Shown here in pieces: positions 1-10,173 of a stretch of 64,000 nucleotides of DNA (within the stretch, counting starts at the first letter, position 1; each line of letters starts with the position of its first letter). The DNA comes from Azoarcus sp. (GTDB lineage: Bacteria > Pseudomonadota > Gammaproteobacteria > Burkholderiales > Rhodocyclaceae). Where the stretch lies: positions 26,816 through 90,815 of the forward strand of contig DYFV01000012.1 in assembly GCA_020725025.1 (NCBI GenBank). The letters are read 5' to 3'. A program made the translations under genes and the position numbers. The notes beneath the pieces were generated by a model, which was not told where the DNA came from, ran no database searches, and saw nothing but the letters and a program-made list of their open reading frames with translations.

Positions 1-4
1 GACC

Positions 5-1942
5 GTGATCCAGTTCCGCAACCTGCGCCTCGCCCGCGGCGCCAAAGTTCTCATCGAAGGCGCCTCGCTGCAGATCCACCCCGGCTGGCGCGTCGGCCTC
101 ACCGGGGCGAACGGCTCGGGCAAGTCGACCCTCTTCGCCCTGCTGCGCGGCGAGCTGCACCAGGACCAGGGCGACCTGGAGATGCCCGCCGGCTGGTCCG
201 TCGCCCACGTGGCCCAGGAGACGCCGGCGCTCGCCCAGCCCGCCATCGAGTACGTGCTCGACGGGGATGCGGAGCTGCGCCGGGTGGAGGCCGAGCTCGC
301 CGCCGCCGAGGCCGCCCACGACCCGGCCGAGGCCGCGCATATCGGCGAGCTTCATGCGCGGCTTCACGAGATCGGCGGCTACGCCGCCCGCGCCCGCGCC
401 GCGGCGCTGCTCGACGGCCTGGGCTTCCTGCCGGCCGACGCCGAGCGCCCGGTAGCCGACTTCTCCGGTGGCTGGCGGATGCGGCTGAACCTCGCCCAGG
501 CGCTGATGTGCCGCTCGGATCTGCTGCTCCTGGACGAACCGACCAACCACCTCGATCTCGACGCCGTGCTGTGGCTCGAGCAGTGGCTGCGCGACTACCG
601 CGGCACCCTGGTGCTGATCTCCCACGACCGGGAGTTCCTCGACGCCTGCGTGACCCACGTCGCCCACATCGAGGGCCAGCGGCTCACCCTCTACAGCGGC
701 GGCTACTCCGATTTCGAGCGCCAGCGCGCCGAGCGCCTCGCCCAGCAGCAGTCGCTGTTCGAGAAGCAGCAGCGCGAGATCGCCCACATCGAGGACTACA
801 TCCGGCGCTTCCGGGCCAAGGCGACCAAGGCGCGCCAGGCGCAGAGCCGCATCAAGGCGCTGGAGCGCATGGAGCGCATCGCGGCGGCCCACATCGACAC
901 GCCGTTCTCCTTCGCCTTCCGCGACGGCCCGGCCGCGCCCGATCCGCTGCTGCAGATCGAGGACGGGGCGGTCGCCTATGGCGCCCACCGGGTGCTCGAG
1001 CGCATCGGCCTAACCCTGCGCCCGGGCGAGCGGGTGGGGCTGCTGGGGCGCAACGGCGCCGGCAAATCCACCCTCATCAAGCTGCTGGCGGGCGAGTTGC
1101 CGCTCGCCGAGGGCCGCCGCACCGAGGGCAAGGGGCTCGCCATCGGCTACTTCGCCCAGCACCAGCTCGAGGTGCTGCGCCCCGACGAGTCGCCGCTGCA
1201 GCACCTCGTGCGGCTCGACCCGCGCACCCGCGAGCAGGAGCTGCGCGACTTTCTGGGCGGCTTCGATTTCCGGGGCGATGCCAACGCGACCGGCACCGGG
1301 GCGGGGACGCCCTGCGGCAGCTTCTCCGGCGGCGAGAAGTCGCGGCTCGCGCTGGCGCTGCTGATCTGGCAGCGCCCGAACCTGCTGCTCCTCGACGAAC
1401 CCACCAACCACCTCGACCTGGAGATGCGCCACGCGCTCACCCTCGCCCTGCAGGACTACGAGGGCGGCATGGTGCTGGTGTCCCACGACCGGGCGCTGCT
1501 GCGCGCGACCTGCGACCGCTTCCTGCTGGTGGACGGCGGCCGCATCCAGCCCTTCGACGGCGACCTGGACGACTACCGCGACTGGCTCGCCGAGCGCCGC
1601 GCCGCGGCGAGTGCGGCGGCGAAATGTCCCGACCGCAGCGCCGACAAGGCGGCGCGCCGCGCCGAGCGCGAGCAGTCCGCCGCCGAGCGCCAGGCCCGCC
1701 TCGCCGCGCGCCGGCCGCTGGTGAAGGAGCGCGACCAGCTGGAGAAGAAGCTCGCCGGCTGGAACGGGGAGAAGAAGCTCCTCGACGCGCGCCTCGCCGA
1801 CCCCGGGCTCTACACCGGACCGGAGGCGGCCCAGCTGCAGACGCTGCTCAAGCGCCAGGCGGAACTGGCCGCATGGATCGACGAGGCGGAGCTGCGCTGG
1901 CTGGAGATCTCCGAGCAGCTGGAGGCCTTGCCGGCGGACTGA
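5..1942 (+). CDS. yheS: ABC-F family ATPase, YheS-like
   Basis: Duplicated ABC ATPase without membrane segments; ABC-F proteins act on the ribosome. Two nucleotide-binding domains are visible. The first has Walker A GANGSGKST near residue 35, signature FSGGWRMRL and Walker B LLLLDEPTNHLD. The second has GRNGAGKST, FSGGEKSRL and again LLLLDEPTNHLD. A charged inter-domain linker and a coiled-coil-like basic C-terminus (about 530-640) complete the family plan. At 645 aa it is close to E. coli YheS (637 aa). The start is GTG at 5, because the N-terminus MIQFRNLRL aligns with the YheS start; any upstream signals lie outside the window. Exact cellular role is not readable; YheS versus Uup rests on overall length and N-terminus. 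Confidence 0.9.
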   Translation: MIQFRNLRLARGAKVLIEGASLQIHPGWRVGLTGANGSGKSTLFALLRGELHQDQGDLEMPAGWSVAHVAQETPALAQPAIEYVLDGDAELRRVEAELAAAEAAHDPAEAAHIGELHARLHEIGGYAARARAAALLDGLGFLPADAERPVADFSGGWRMRLNLAQALMCRSDLLLLDEPTNHLDLDAVLWLEQWLRDYRGTLVLISHDREFLDACVTHVAHIEGQRLTLYSGGYSDFERQRAERLAQQQSLFEKQQREIAHIEDYIRRFRAKATKARQAQSRIKALERMERIAAAHIDTPFSFAFRDGPAAPDPLLQIEDGAVAYGAHRVLERIGLTLRPGERVGLLGRNGAGKSTLIKLLAGELPLAEGRRTEGKGLAIGYFAQHQLEVLRPDESPLQHLVRLDPRTREQELRDFLGGFDFRGDANATGTGAGTPCGSFSGGEKSRLALALLIWQRPNLLLLDEPTNHLDLEMRHALTLALQDYEGGMVLVSHDRALLRATCDRFLLVDGGRIQPFDGDLDDYRDWLAERRAAASAAAKCPDRSADKAARRAEREQSAAERQARLAARRPLVKERDQLEKKLAGWNGEKKLLDARLADPGLYTGPEAAQLQTLLKRQAELAAWIDEAELRWLEISEQLEALPAD

Positions 1943-1994
1943 GGCGGGTGCTCGCGGCTTCGACCGCTTGCGCACGCAATCCGCCGCTTCGGGG

Positions 1995-2486
1995 TCACCG
2001 CTTCCTGGCCGGATCTTCCGCGGGGTTCAGGTACTCGATCCCCCACGGCCCGGTGCCGTGCAGCTGGATCACCGTCTCTTCGCCCTTGGTGAACGCGTAC
2101 ATCGGCATGCCCGGCGGCATCACCGCCACGGCGCCCTCGGGATAGGCGCGCGCCTTGGCCGGGTCGGCCTTCTCGCCGATGCCCAGGTGGAGCGTGCCGG
2201 AGATCACCGTGACCCGCTCGTGCGTCGGGTGGGTGTGCGCGGGAATGGTGAAGTCCGGCGGCATCTTGATGCGGAAGGTGAACGGCTCGGCCTTCTTGAG
2301 GTCGCCTTCCAGCACCGCGAGCTGCGCGCCCGGGCCGATGGACGGCGCGTCCTTCCACTCGATTTCCGCCGGTACGAGCGAAATGTGGCCCTCGCTGCCG
2401 CTCTTTGCGGCGAGGGCCGATGCCGGGGCAAGCGGGCCCAGCGCCAGCGCGAGGGAGGCAGCCGCGAGCACGGTCTGTCGTTTCAT
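1995..2486 (-). CDS. Secreted cupin-domain protein
   Basis: A 163-aa protein with a clear Sec signal peptide (MKRQTVLAAASLALALG, cleavage probably after ALA near residue 26) followed by a single small cupin barrel. The metal-binding cupin motif is visible as PAHTHPTHERVTVISGTL, with the usual His residues and a downstream Gly-rich strand. It should sit in the periplasm and bind a metal or small ligand; no substrate can be assigned. The start at 2486 is chosen because AAGGAGAG lies just upstream and the signal peptide begins there; the frame stays open further upstream but that part has no coding character. It stands alone, between the ABC-F gene (convergent) and the HD-GYP gene. Confidence 0.8.
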   Translation of the reverse strand: MKRQTVLAAASLALALGPLAPASALAAKSGSEGHISLVPAEIEWKDAPSIGPGAQLAVLEGDLKKAEPFTFRIKMPPDFTIPAHTHPTHERVTVISGTLHLGIGEKADPAKARAYPEGAVAVMPPGMPMYAFTKGEETVIQLHGTGPWGIEYLNPAEDPARKR

Positions 2487-2676
2487 GTTCCTCTCCTTGG
2501 TCTCATCCCCGGAATGGCCGACCCGATGCCACCTGCCGGGGCGAAGTCGCCGGCCGGGAGCCCGTCGCGACGAGGACCGGCGCCCGCCGCGCGGCGCCCG
2601 CTCCGCCTCTGCTGTGGGCAGCGGGCCTTCTCCTTGAACTGACGATGGGCCGTCCACCGGGTTCCGGCCGATGGGC

Positions 2677-3879
2677 CTACGGCACCAGCCACCGCTCCGG
2701 ATCGATCTTCCACTTCTCGAACGACTCGTAGCCGACGATCCGGTCGGCCCCATGGCGCAGGTCGAGCACCTCCGGGGGCAGGTAGTGCCCCTGGGAGGCG
2801 TGGAAGATCACCCGCACCGAGGGCAGCAGCAGCTTGTCCGCGTGCTGTTCGAGCACCACGGCCAGGCGCCCGCTCTCGAGCCGCACCAGCGAGCCGCTCG
2901 GATAGATGCCGATGGCGCGCACGAAGGCGTGCACCAGCTCGGGCTTGAAGTGGAAGCGGCTCCATTCGAGGAGCTTGCTCAGCGCCTCGGTGGGAGCGAT
3001 GGCGTGGTGATAGACGCGGTTCGAGGTGATCGCGTCGTAGACGTCGACGATGGCCGCCATCTGCCCCGCGGGGCTGATCGCCTCGGCGGCGAGCCGGTTG
3101 GGGTAGCCGCTGCCGTCGTAGCGTTCGTGGTGCTGGGCCGCGACCTCGGTGGCGATGCCGCTCACCCCCACCGTATCGAGCAGGATGAGCTTGCTCTGTA
3201 CGGCATGGGACTTCATGTGCTCGAACTCGGCCTCGGTGAGCTTGCCGGGCTTGTTCAGGATCGTCTCCGTGATCTTCACCTTGCCCACGTCGTGGAGCAG
3301 GGCGCCGAGGGCGAGCTCCTTGATGGTGTCGCGCGGCAGCTTGAGCTCCCGGGCGAAGGTGGTCATCAGGGCGCACACCGATACCGAGTGCAGGTAGGTG
3401 TAGTCGTCGTGCCGCTTGAGGCGCGCCAGCGGCAGCAGGGCGTCGGGCTGGCGGAAGATGGAGGCGACGATGCCGTCCACCAGCGGCTCGACCTTCTCCA
3501 TCTCGATCTGCCGGCCCAGCCGCAGGTCGTGCATCATGCGCCGCACGATACGGTGGGCGCTGCGATGGAGGCCGCGCGCCCGGGCGAGTTCCTCGGCGAA
3601 GCTGGCGGGCCGCGGGGATGCGGGTGCTTCGGCGATGCGGTGCAGTTCCTCGGTCACCGCCTGGCGGGCCGCCTCGCGGGTGGGCGCCGCGGCTACGTCC
3701 AGTCCGCGCGCGGTGTCGATGTAGAGCTCGCGCACCCCCGTCGCCCGGACCTTCTCCACCGTGGCCGCGTCCTTCACCGCGAAGCGGTTGCGCAGGAAGT
3801 CGTGATCGAGCCAGCCGCAGTTCAGGTCATGCACGTACATGCCTGGTTCGAGCTGGTCGATGCCGATGAGCTTGATCAT
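2677..3879 (-). CDS. HD-GYP cyclic-di-GMP phosphodiesterase with DUF3391
   Basis: A 400-aa soluble protein. Residues 1-120 match the DUF3391 domain that often precedes HD-GYP domains. Residues about 150-350 form an HD-GYP domain with the metal-binding HD of HDVGK (196-200) and the diagnostic HHERYDGSGYP (250-260). All motif residues expected for an active c-di-GMP hydrolase are present, so it probably hydrolyses c-di-GMP to pGpG/GMP in the cytoplasm. There is no receiver or membrane domain, so the input signal is unknown. It is transcribed divergently from the threonine dehydratase gene. Confidence 0.9.
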   Translation of the reverse strand: MIKLIGIDQLEPGMYVHDLNCGWLDHDFLRNRFAVKDAATVEKVRATGVRELYIDTARGLDVAAAPTREAARQAVTEELHRIAEAPASPRPASFAEELARARGLHRSAHRIVRRMMHDLRLGRQIEMEKVEPLVDGIVASIFRQPDALLPLARLKRHDDYTYLHSVSVCALMTTFARELKLPRDTIKELALGALLHDVGKVKITETILNKPGKLTEAEFEHMKSHAVQSKLILLDTVGVSGIATEVAAQHHERYDGSGYPNRLAAEAISPAGQMAAIVDVYDAITSNRVYHHAIAPTEALSKLLEWSRFHFKPELVHAFVRAIGIYPSGSLVRLESGRLAVVLEQHADKLLLPSVRVIFHASQGHYLPPEVLDLRHGADRIVGYESFEKWKIDPERWLVP

Positions 3880-3960
3880 GGACGCGAGATGAATAACCGC
3901 AGCGGTGGAGTGGGATTATGGACGGGCCTGCCCGGCCGGGTCCAACCGATCGGTGGTCCG

Positions 3961-3978
3961 GCGTGAGCGTGTTCACGC
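3961..3978. promoter_or_regulatory. Inverted repeat in divergent promoter region
   Basis: GCGTGA-N6-TCACGC is a perfect 6-6-6 inverted repeat between the divergent HD-GYP and threonine dehydratase genes, 70 bp upstream of the latter. It has the size of a dimeric repressor or activator site. No cognate regulator is adjacent, so this is only a candidate operator. Confidence 0.3.
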
Positions 3979-4048
3979 ATTGCGGAAAGGAATGCCGGCA
4001 CGGGAGAATGCAGGCGGGCGCCCGTCCGCGCGCCCCGGGGGAATCCGC

Positions 4049-5293
4049 ATGACCGCCTCGTCCGCCTTGCCGCTCGATCTGCCCGCCCTGCTCGCCGCGC
4101 GCGAGCGCATCCGCGACGCCGTGGTGCATACCGCCCAGTGGCAGAACGATCCCCTCTCCGAGGAGCTGGGGGTGCCGATCCGCCTGAAGCTCGAGAACCT
4201 GCAGCGCACCGGCTCCTTCAAGCTGCGCGGCGCGACCCACCGCATCGGGCGGCTCCTGGAGGCCCGTCCGCGCCCGTCCGGCGTGGTGGCGGCCTCGGCG
4301 GGCAACCATGCCCAGGGCGTGGCGCGCGCGGCCGCCCAGGTGGGCCTGCGCGCGGTGGTGGTGATGCCCGCCAATGCGCCGCTGACCAAGATCCAGGCCT
4401 GCCGCAAGCTGGGTGCGGACGTGCGTCTCGTCGGCGAGAACCTGGAGGAGGCGGCCGACGAGGCGCTGCGCCTCGCGCAGGCCGAAGGGCTCACCTTCAT
4501 CCATCCTTACGACGACTGGGACGTCATCGCCGGCCAGGCGAGCTGCGGCCTGGAGATGCTGGAGGACGCGCCCGACACCACCCTCGTGGTGGTGCCCCTG
4601 GGCGGGGGCGGGCTCATCTCGGGCGTCGCGCTGGCCCTGAAGCTGCAGAACCCGGCGATCCGGGTGGTCGGCGTGCAGACCGAGGCGATCGCGCCGTGGC
4701 GGCGCTTTCTCGCCGACGGCTCCCTGGAGGCGGCGGCGCCCGGCGCCCACACCATCGCCGACGGCATCAAGGTGAAGCGTCCGGGAAAGCTTACGCGCCA
4801 GGTGATCGCCCGCTACGTGGACGAGATCGTCACGGTGGACGACAACGCCATCGCCGAGGCCATCGTGGCGCTGCTCGAGCGCACCCGCACCATCGGCGAG
4901 GGCGCGGGCGTGGTGGGGCTCGCCGCGCTGATGCAGAAGAAGATCGCGTTCGGGGCCGAGGACCGGGTCACCGTGGTGATCTCCGGGGGCAACGTGGACA
5001 TGACCGTGGTGGGGCGCTCCATCGACTACGGGCTCGCCTCCAGCGGGCGGCTGATGTGCGTGGCGGTGACGATTCCCGACGCGCCGGGGCAGCTGCTCGC
5101 CGTCCTGCGCACCGTGGCCGAGCTCGGCATGAATGTGCGCCACGTGGAGCACCGGCGCGGCGAGCTGCACGTGGCGGTGGGCATGACGGAGATCATCCTG
5201 CAGATGGAGACCCGCGACTTCGAGCACCAGCGCCAGCTCCTGGCGCACCTTGCCGCCGAGGGGCTCGCGGCGCGCAACCTCCTCGCGCTCTGA
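4049..5293 (+). CDS. ilvA: Threonine ammonia-lyase (dehydratase) with C-terminal ACT domain
   Basis: A 414-aa PLP enzyme that deaminates L-threonine to 2-oxobutanoate. The PLP lysine is K58 in TGSFKLRG. The asparagine loop SAGNHAQGVA and the glycine-rich phosphate loop PLGGGGLISG are intact. Residues about 330-400 form one ACT domain, the shorter 'biodegradative/TdcB-like with ACT' layout (about 400-415 aa) rather than the 510-aa IlvA with two ACT-like repeats, so it could serve isoleucine synthesis or threonine catabolism. The start is ATG 4049, behind GGGGGAA; the frame is open from 3905 but that part is not protein-like. It heads a same-strand run with thrH, a small hypothetical and purU. 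Confidence 0.9.
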   Translation: MTASSALPLDLPALLAARERIRDAVVHTAQWQNDPLSEELGVPIRLKLENLQRTGSFKLRGATHRIGRLLEARPRPSGVVAASAGNHAQGVARAAAQVGLRAVVVMPANAPLTKIQACRKLGADVRLVGENLEEAADEALRLAQAEGLTFIHPYDDWDVIAGQASCGLEMLEDAPDTTLVVVPLGGGGLISGVALALKLQNPAIRVVGVQTEAIAPWRRFLADGSLEAAAPGAHTIADGIKVKRPGKLTRQVIARYVDEIVTVDDNAIAEAIVALLERTRTIGEGAGVVGLAALMQKKIAFGAEDRVTVVISGGNVDMTVVGRSIDYGLASSGRLMCVAVTIPDAPGQLLAVLRTVAELGMNVRHVEHRRGELHVAVGMTEIILQMETRDFEHQRQLLAHLAAEGLAARNLLAL

Positions 5294-5359
5294 ACGCGGT
5301 CCCGGGGGCCGATGGTAGAATCGACGCCCGTTTCCGCCACCTCCCGCAAAGGCCCATCC

Positions 5360-5971
5360 GTGCAGATCGTCTGTCTCGACCTCGAAGGCGTGCTCGTCCC
5401 CGAAATCTGGATCGAATTCGCCGAGCGCACCGGCATTCCGGAGCTGCGCCGCACCACCCGCGACGAACCGAACTACGACACGCTGATGAAGTATCGGCTG
5501 GGCATCCTGGCGGAGAAGAAGCTGGGCCTGCCGGACATCCAGGAGGTCATCGCCAGCATGGGCCCGATGGCCGGCGCGCGCGAGTTCCTGGACGAGCTGC
5601 GCGCGAGCTACCAGGTGGTGATCCTGTCGGACACCTTCTACGAGTTCGCCAAGCCGCTCATGCAGCAGCTCGGCTGGCCGACGCTGTTCTGCCACCGGCT
5701 GGAGGCCGACGAGAAAGGCATCCTGGTGAATTACCACCTGCGCATGGCCGACCAGAAGCGCGAGGCGGTGAAGCGCTTCAAGGAGCTCAACTTCACGGTG
5801 GTCGCCGCGGGCGACTCCTACAACGACACCGCCATGCTGGGCGAGGCGCACGGAGGCATCCTCTTCCATCCGCCGGAGAACGTGGTGCGCGAGTTCCCGC
5901 AGTTCCCGGTGGTGCGCGACTACGCCGCGCTGCGCGGCGAGATCGACAAGGCCTTCGCGCGCGTGGCCTGA
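5360..5971 (+). CDS. thrH: ThrH: phosphoserine phosphatase / homoserine phosphotransferase
   Basis: A 203-aa HAD-superfamily protein very close in pattern to Pseudomonas ThrH: CLDLEGVLVPE with nucleophile D7 and E9, then VVILSDTFYEF, AAGDSYNDTAMLGEAH and ILFHPPENVVREFPQF. In Pseudomonas ThrH dephosphorylates phosphoserine and can transfer the phosphate to homoserine. A GTG start at 5360 gives the family N-terminus; an in-frame ATG at 5312 would add 16 residues that do not fit the family. A TAGAAT hexamer lies at 5315-5320 (GGTAGAATC), so the gene may have its own promoter as well as read-through from the threonine dehydratase gene. Confidence 0.88.
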   Translation: MQIVCLDLEGVLVPEIWIEFAERTGIPELRRTTRDEPNYDTLMKYRLGILAEKKLGLPDIQEVIASMGPMAGAREFLDELRASYQVVILSDTFYEFAKPLMQQLGWPTLFCHRLEADEKGILVNYHLRMADQKREAVKRFKELNFTVVAAGDSYNDTAMLGEAHGGILFHPPENVVREFPQFPVVRDYAALRGEIDKAFARVA

Positions 5972-5982
5972 GGGCGGAGGAC

Positions 5983-6423
5983 ATGGGGGCGAGGGCGCCG
6001 GAAGGCGCCGGTGGGCTCGACGCCGGGCTCTATGCCGGCCTCCAGGAGCTCGCCGCCGGTGCCTTTCCCAAGCGCTGCGCGAACTGCGGCGAAGTGTTCG
6101 CCGACGTGGACGACTACCTGCGCCGCACCGGCCGGGTGGCGAGCGGCGCGAGCGGCCTCAAGCAGTCGCACGACGAGGACGGCCGCGTGATCGTCGAGCT
6201 CTTCCGCAACTGCATCTGCGGCTCGACGCTGATGGACAATTTCAACGACCGCAGGGATACGAGCGCGGCCGGAGAGCGGCGGCGGGCGCGCTTCAGCGAG
6301 CTGATGGAGCGCCTCGCCGTCCAGGGGCTCTCGCCCGAGCTGGCGCGCGCCGAGCTGCTCAAGGTGCTGAACGGCGAACCAAGCGCCGTGTTGCGCGCCG
6401 TGCCGCGCGATACCGGTCGGTGA
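5983..6423 (+). CDS. Conserved hypothetical protein with CxxC...CxC motifs
   Basis: A 146-aa soluble protein of unknown function. It has a CANC pair (C32, C35) and a CIC pair (C77, C79), spaced like a zinc or Fe-S site, and a helical C-terminal third. It starts 11 nt after thrH, behind GCGGAGG (5974-5980), and ends 31 nt before purU, so it is almost certainly cotranscribed with both. No signal peptide or membrane segment. I do not recognise a named family. Confidence 0.7.
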   Translation: MGARAPEGAGGLDAGLYAGLQELAAGAFPKRCANCGEVFADVDDYLRRTGRVASGASGLKQSHDEDGRVIVELFRNCICGSTLMDNFNDRRDTSAAGERRRARFSELMERLAVQGLSPELARAELLKVLNGEPSAVLRAVPRDTGR

Positions 6424-6454
6424 CCGGCAAGGAACGACAAAGGATCCGCAGACC

Positions 6455-7330
6455 ATGCATCGCGAACGCTTCTACACCCTGTCCGCCTCCTGCCCCGACC
6501 GGGTCGGGATCGTGGCGCGCGTATCGGGCTTCATCGCCGAGCACCGCGGCTGGATCCTCGAGACATCGCTGCACGCGGAGCCGCCCCGCGAGGGCGAGGC
6601 CGTCGGGCGCTACTTCATGCGCATCGAGATCAAGGCCGATTCGCTCCCCTTCCATCTGGCGGAGTTCCGCGAGCGTTTCCGCCCGCTCGCCGAAGAACTG
6701 GAGATGGAGTGGACCATCACCGACTCCGCGGTGAAGAAGCGGGTGGTGGTCCTGGTGTCGAAGCAGGAGCACTGCCTCTACGACCTGCTCGCCCGCTGGC
6801 AGTCCAAGGAGCTCGATGTGGAGATCCCCTGCGTGATCTCCAACCACGACACCTTCCGCGGCTTCGTGGAGTGGCACGGCATTCCCTTCCATCACGTGCC
6901 GGTCACCCCCGACACCCGGGACGCCGCCTACGCCGAGGTCCAGCGCATCATCGAGGAGGTGCGCGGCGAGACCATCGTGCTCGCGCGCTACATGCAGATC
7001 CTTCCGCCCGCGCTGTGCGCCGCCTACGGCGGGCGGATCATCAACATCCACCACAGCTTCCTGCCGAGCTTCGTCGGCGCCAAGCCTTACCACCAGGCGT
7101 GGAACAAGGGCGTGAAGCTGATCGGCGCGACCTGCCACTACGTCACCGAGGACCTGGACCAGGGGCCCATCATCGAGCAGGACGTGATCCGTATCGACCA
7201 CTCCGACTCGGTGGAGGACATGGTGCGCTACGGCAAGGACATCGAGAAGACGGTGCTCGCGCGCGGCCTGCGCTACCACCTGGAAGGACGGGTGCTGGTG
7301 CACGGGAACAAGACGATCGTGTTCCGCTGA
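6455..7330 (+). CDS. purU: Formyltetrahydrofolate deformylase
   Basis: A 291-aa enzyme that hydrolyses 10-formyl-THF to THF and formate, balancing one-carbon pools. Residues 1-85 are an N-terminal ACT domain (YTLSASCPDRVGIVARVSGF). Residues about 90-291 are the formyltransferase fold, with RYMQILP, the Asn-His active-site segment IINIHHSFLPSF and the catalytic-Asp segment CHYVTEDLDQGPI. Length and motifs match PurU, and the ACT domain separates it from PurN. It is the last gene of the ilvA-thrH-hypothetical group, and a dispersed palindromic repeat follows directly. Confidence 0.95.
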   Translation: MHRERFYTLSASCPDRVGIVARVSGFIAEHRGWILETSLHAEPPREGEAVGRYFMRIEIKADSLPFHLAEFRERFRPLAEELEMEWTITDSAVKKRVVVLVSKQEHCLYDLLARWQSKELDVEIPCVISNHDTFRGFVEWHGIPFHHVPVTPDTRDAAYAEVQRIIEEVRGETIVLARYMQILPPALCAAYGGRIINIHHSFLPSFVGAKPYHQAWNKGVKLIGATCHYVTEDLDQGPIIEQDVIRIDHSDSVEDMVRYGKDIEKTVLARGLRYHLEGRVLVHGNKTIVFR

Positions 7331-7340
7331 GCGGCCGGTC

Positions 7341-7395
7341 GCGGATTCCGCCGGGGCTCCATCCGGGCTACGAATCCGGCGCTGCAGCCCGGATT
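7341..7395. repeat. Dispersed palindromic intergenic repeat, copy 1 (degenerate)
   Basis: GCGGATTCCGCCGGGGCTCC then ATCCGGGCTACGAATCCGG, followed by CAGCCCGGAT, lies between purU and the convergent amtB terminator. It shares its core with copies near 12.3, 53.8 and 58.45 kb. One side of the palindrome is reduced. Confidence 0.6.
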
Positions 7396-7417
7396 TCGAC
7401 GTCGCCGAACGAAGAAT

Positions 7418-7441
7418 GGGCGCCCCCCGGAGGGGGCGCCC
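7418..7441. terminator. GC hairpin between convergent purU and amtB
   Basis: GGGCGCCCCC-CGGA-GGGGGCGCCC is a perfect 10-bp stem with a tetraloop in the purU/amtB convergent gap. Neither side has a long T tract (ATTCTTC on the amtB side), so it is a strong hairpin but only a moderate intrinsic terminator. It could act in both directions. Confidence 0.55.
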
Positions 7442-7482
7442 ACTTAAAGGGCCGGGCAGAGGAGAGGGCCCGGCCGTGACGC

Positions 7483-8862
7483 TCAGTGGTGGTAGGCCGT
7501 CTCGCCGTGGGCCGTGATGTCCAGGCCCTCGCGCTCTTCTTCTTCCGGCACGCGCAGGCCGACGAAGAGGTCCGCCACCTTGTAGGCGATTGCTGCGACC
7601 ACACCCGACCAGACGATGGTGATGATCACACTATAGGTCTGGATCCAGACTTGGCCAGCGATCGAGAAATCCTCGCCGCCGGTGCCACCCAGGGCCGGGG
7701 CGGTGAAAACGCCGGTCAGGATCGCACCCAGGATGCCGCCCACGCCATGCACGCCGAACACGTCGAGCGCGTCGTCGGCGCCGAGCATGCGCTTCAAGCC
7801 ATTCACGCCCCACAGGCAGACGAAGCCGGCGAGCAGGCCGATCACGATGGCGCCCATCGGGCCCACCGAGCCGCAGGCCGGGGTGATCGCCACGAGGCCG
7901 GCGACGGCACCCGAGGCGGCGCCCAGCATGGAGGGCTTGCCCTTGAACATGGCTTCACCCAGCGCCCAGGCCAGCACCGCGGCGGCTGTGGCGACCAGGG
8001 TGTTGATGAAGGCGAGCGCCGCACCCGAGGTGGCTTCCAGGTTGGAGCCGGCATTGAAGCCGAACCAGCCCACCCACAGCATCGAGGCACCGACCATGGT
8101 CAGCGTCAGCGAGTGCGGAGCCATGGATTCGCGGCCGAAGCCGATGCGCTTGCCCACCATGTAGGCACCCACCAGGCCGGCCACACCGGCGTTGATGTGC
8201 ACCACCGTGCCGCCCGCGAAGTCGAGCGCGCCGTCGCCGAGGAGCAGGCCGCCCGGACCCCACACCATGTGGCAGATCGGCAGGTAGGCCAGGGTGAACC
8301 AGATCACCGAGAACAGCAGCACCGCGGAGAACTTCATCCGTTCGGCGAAGGCACCCACGATCAGCGCACCGGTGATGCCGGCGAAGGTGGCCTGGAAGGC
8401 GACGAAGACCAGCTCGGGCAGCTTCACGTTGTCGGTGAAGGTGTCGGCCAGGCTGTCGATCGTCACGCCCGACAGGAAGAGCTTGTCGAGCCCGCCGATG
8501 AACGCGGAGCCCTCGGTGAACGCCAGGCTGTAGCCGTAGAAGGCCCACAGGATGGTGAGCAGCGAGAACACCACCATCACCTGCATGAGCACGGAGAGCA
8601 TGTTCTTGGAACGCACCAGGCCGCCGTAGAACAGCGCCAGGCCGGGCAGGGCCATGAACAGCACCAGCAGGGTGGCGGTCATCAGCCACGCCACGTCGCC
8701 TTTCTCGACCACCGGCGCGGGGGCCGCCTCGGCAGCCGCCTCGACCGCCGCCGCCGCGGCTTCCACCACCGGCGCGGCCTCGGCCGCGGCGTCCTGGGCG
8801 AAAGCGCCGCCGGCCATGCCGAAGGCGAGCATCATCACCAGCATCGTCAGGAATTTCTTCAT
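7483..8862 (-). CDS. amtB: Ammonium transporter AmtB with cleaved leader
   Basis: A 459-aa inner-membrane ammonium channel. Residues 1-22 are a signal peptide (MLAFGMAGGAFAQ), followed by an Ala/Glu-rich linker to about residue 52 and then about 11 transmembrane helices. The two pore histidines lie in GGTVVHINAG and DVFGVHGVGG. The C-terminal cytoplasmic tail that meets GlnK is present. AGGAGG-like GGGAGG precedes the ATG, and glnK lies 14 nt upstream, the usual glnK-amtB pair. Expression is probably under the sigma-54/NtrC region at 10.05-10.35 kb. Confidence 0.95.
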   Translation of the reverse strand: MKKFLTMLVMMLAFGMAGGAFAQDAAAEAAPVVEAAAAAVEAAAEAAPAPVVEKGDVAWLMTATLLVLFMALPGLALFYGGLVRSKNMLSVLMQVMVVFSLLTILWAFYGYSLAFTEGSAFIGGLDKLFLSGVTIDSLADTFTDNVKLPELVFVAFQATFAGITGALIVGAFAERMKFSAVLLFSVIWFTLAYLPICHMVWGPGGLLLGDGALDFAGGTVVHINAGVAGLVGAYMVGKRIGFGRESMAPHSLTLTMVGASMLWVGWFGFNAGSNLEATSGAALAFINTLVATAAAVLAWALGEAMFKGKPSMLGAASGAVAGLVAITPACGSVGPMGAIVIGLLAGFVCLWGVNGLKRMLGADDALDVFGVHGVGGILGAILTGVFTAPALGGTGGEDFSIAGQVWIQTYSVIITIVWSGVVAAIAYKVADLFVGLRVPEEEEREGLDITAHGETAYHH

Positions 8863-8876
8863 CTCGGGGTCCTCCC

Positions 8877-10005
<1,129 letters not shown>

Positions 10006-10049
10006 GTCTTGCTCCTAGAGCGGGTTTGTGTATTCGGCGAGCTCCCTTC

Positions 10050-10065
10050 AGCACGTACCGTGCCA
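10050..10065 (-). promoter_or_regulatory. Sigma-54 (-24/-12) promoter for the porin-glnK-amtB operon
   Basis: On the minus strand TGGCACG-GTAC-GTGCT matches the sigma-54 consensus TGGCACG-N4-TTGCW with one mismatch in the -12 box and exact GG-to-GC spacing. Transcription would begin near 10038-10040, about 35 nt upstream of the porin start. Sigma-54 dependence fits a GlnK/AmtB operon. Confidence 0.75.
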
Positions 10066-10173
10066 GACGCCTGAAAAATCGCTGAAGCCCTTTTGTGGTG
10101 CGGGTTTCAGGCGATTCACGGAAATTCTGAGGGGGTGTTCGGGAAGCCGGGCGGGGCTCCTGGCCGGCCTTGC

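Noticed and set aside
4138..5982. Long plus-strand frame running through the threonine dehydratase and thrH genes into the small hypothetical
   Set aside because: Only the part after ATG 5983 has a ribosome site and protein-like composition; the earlier part lies out of frame over two real genes.
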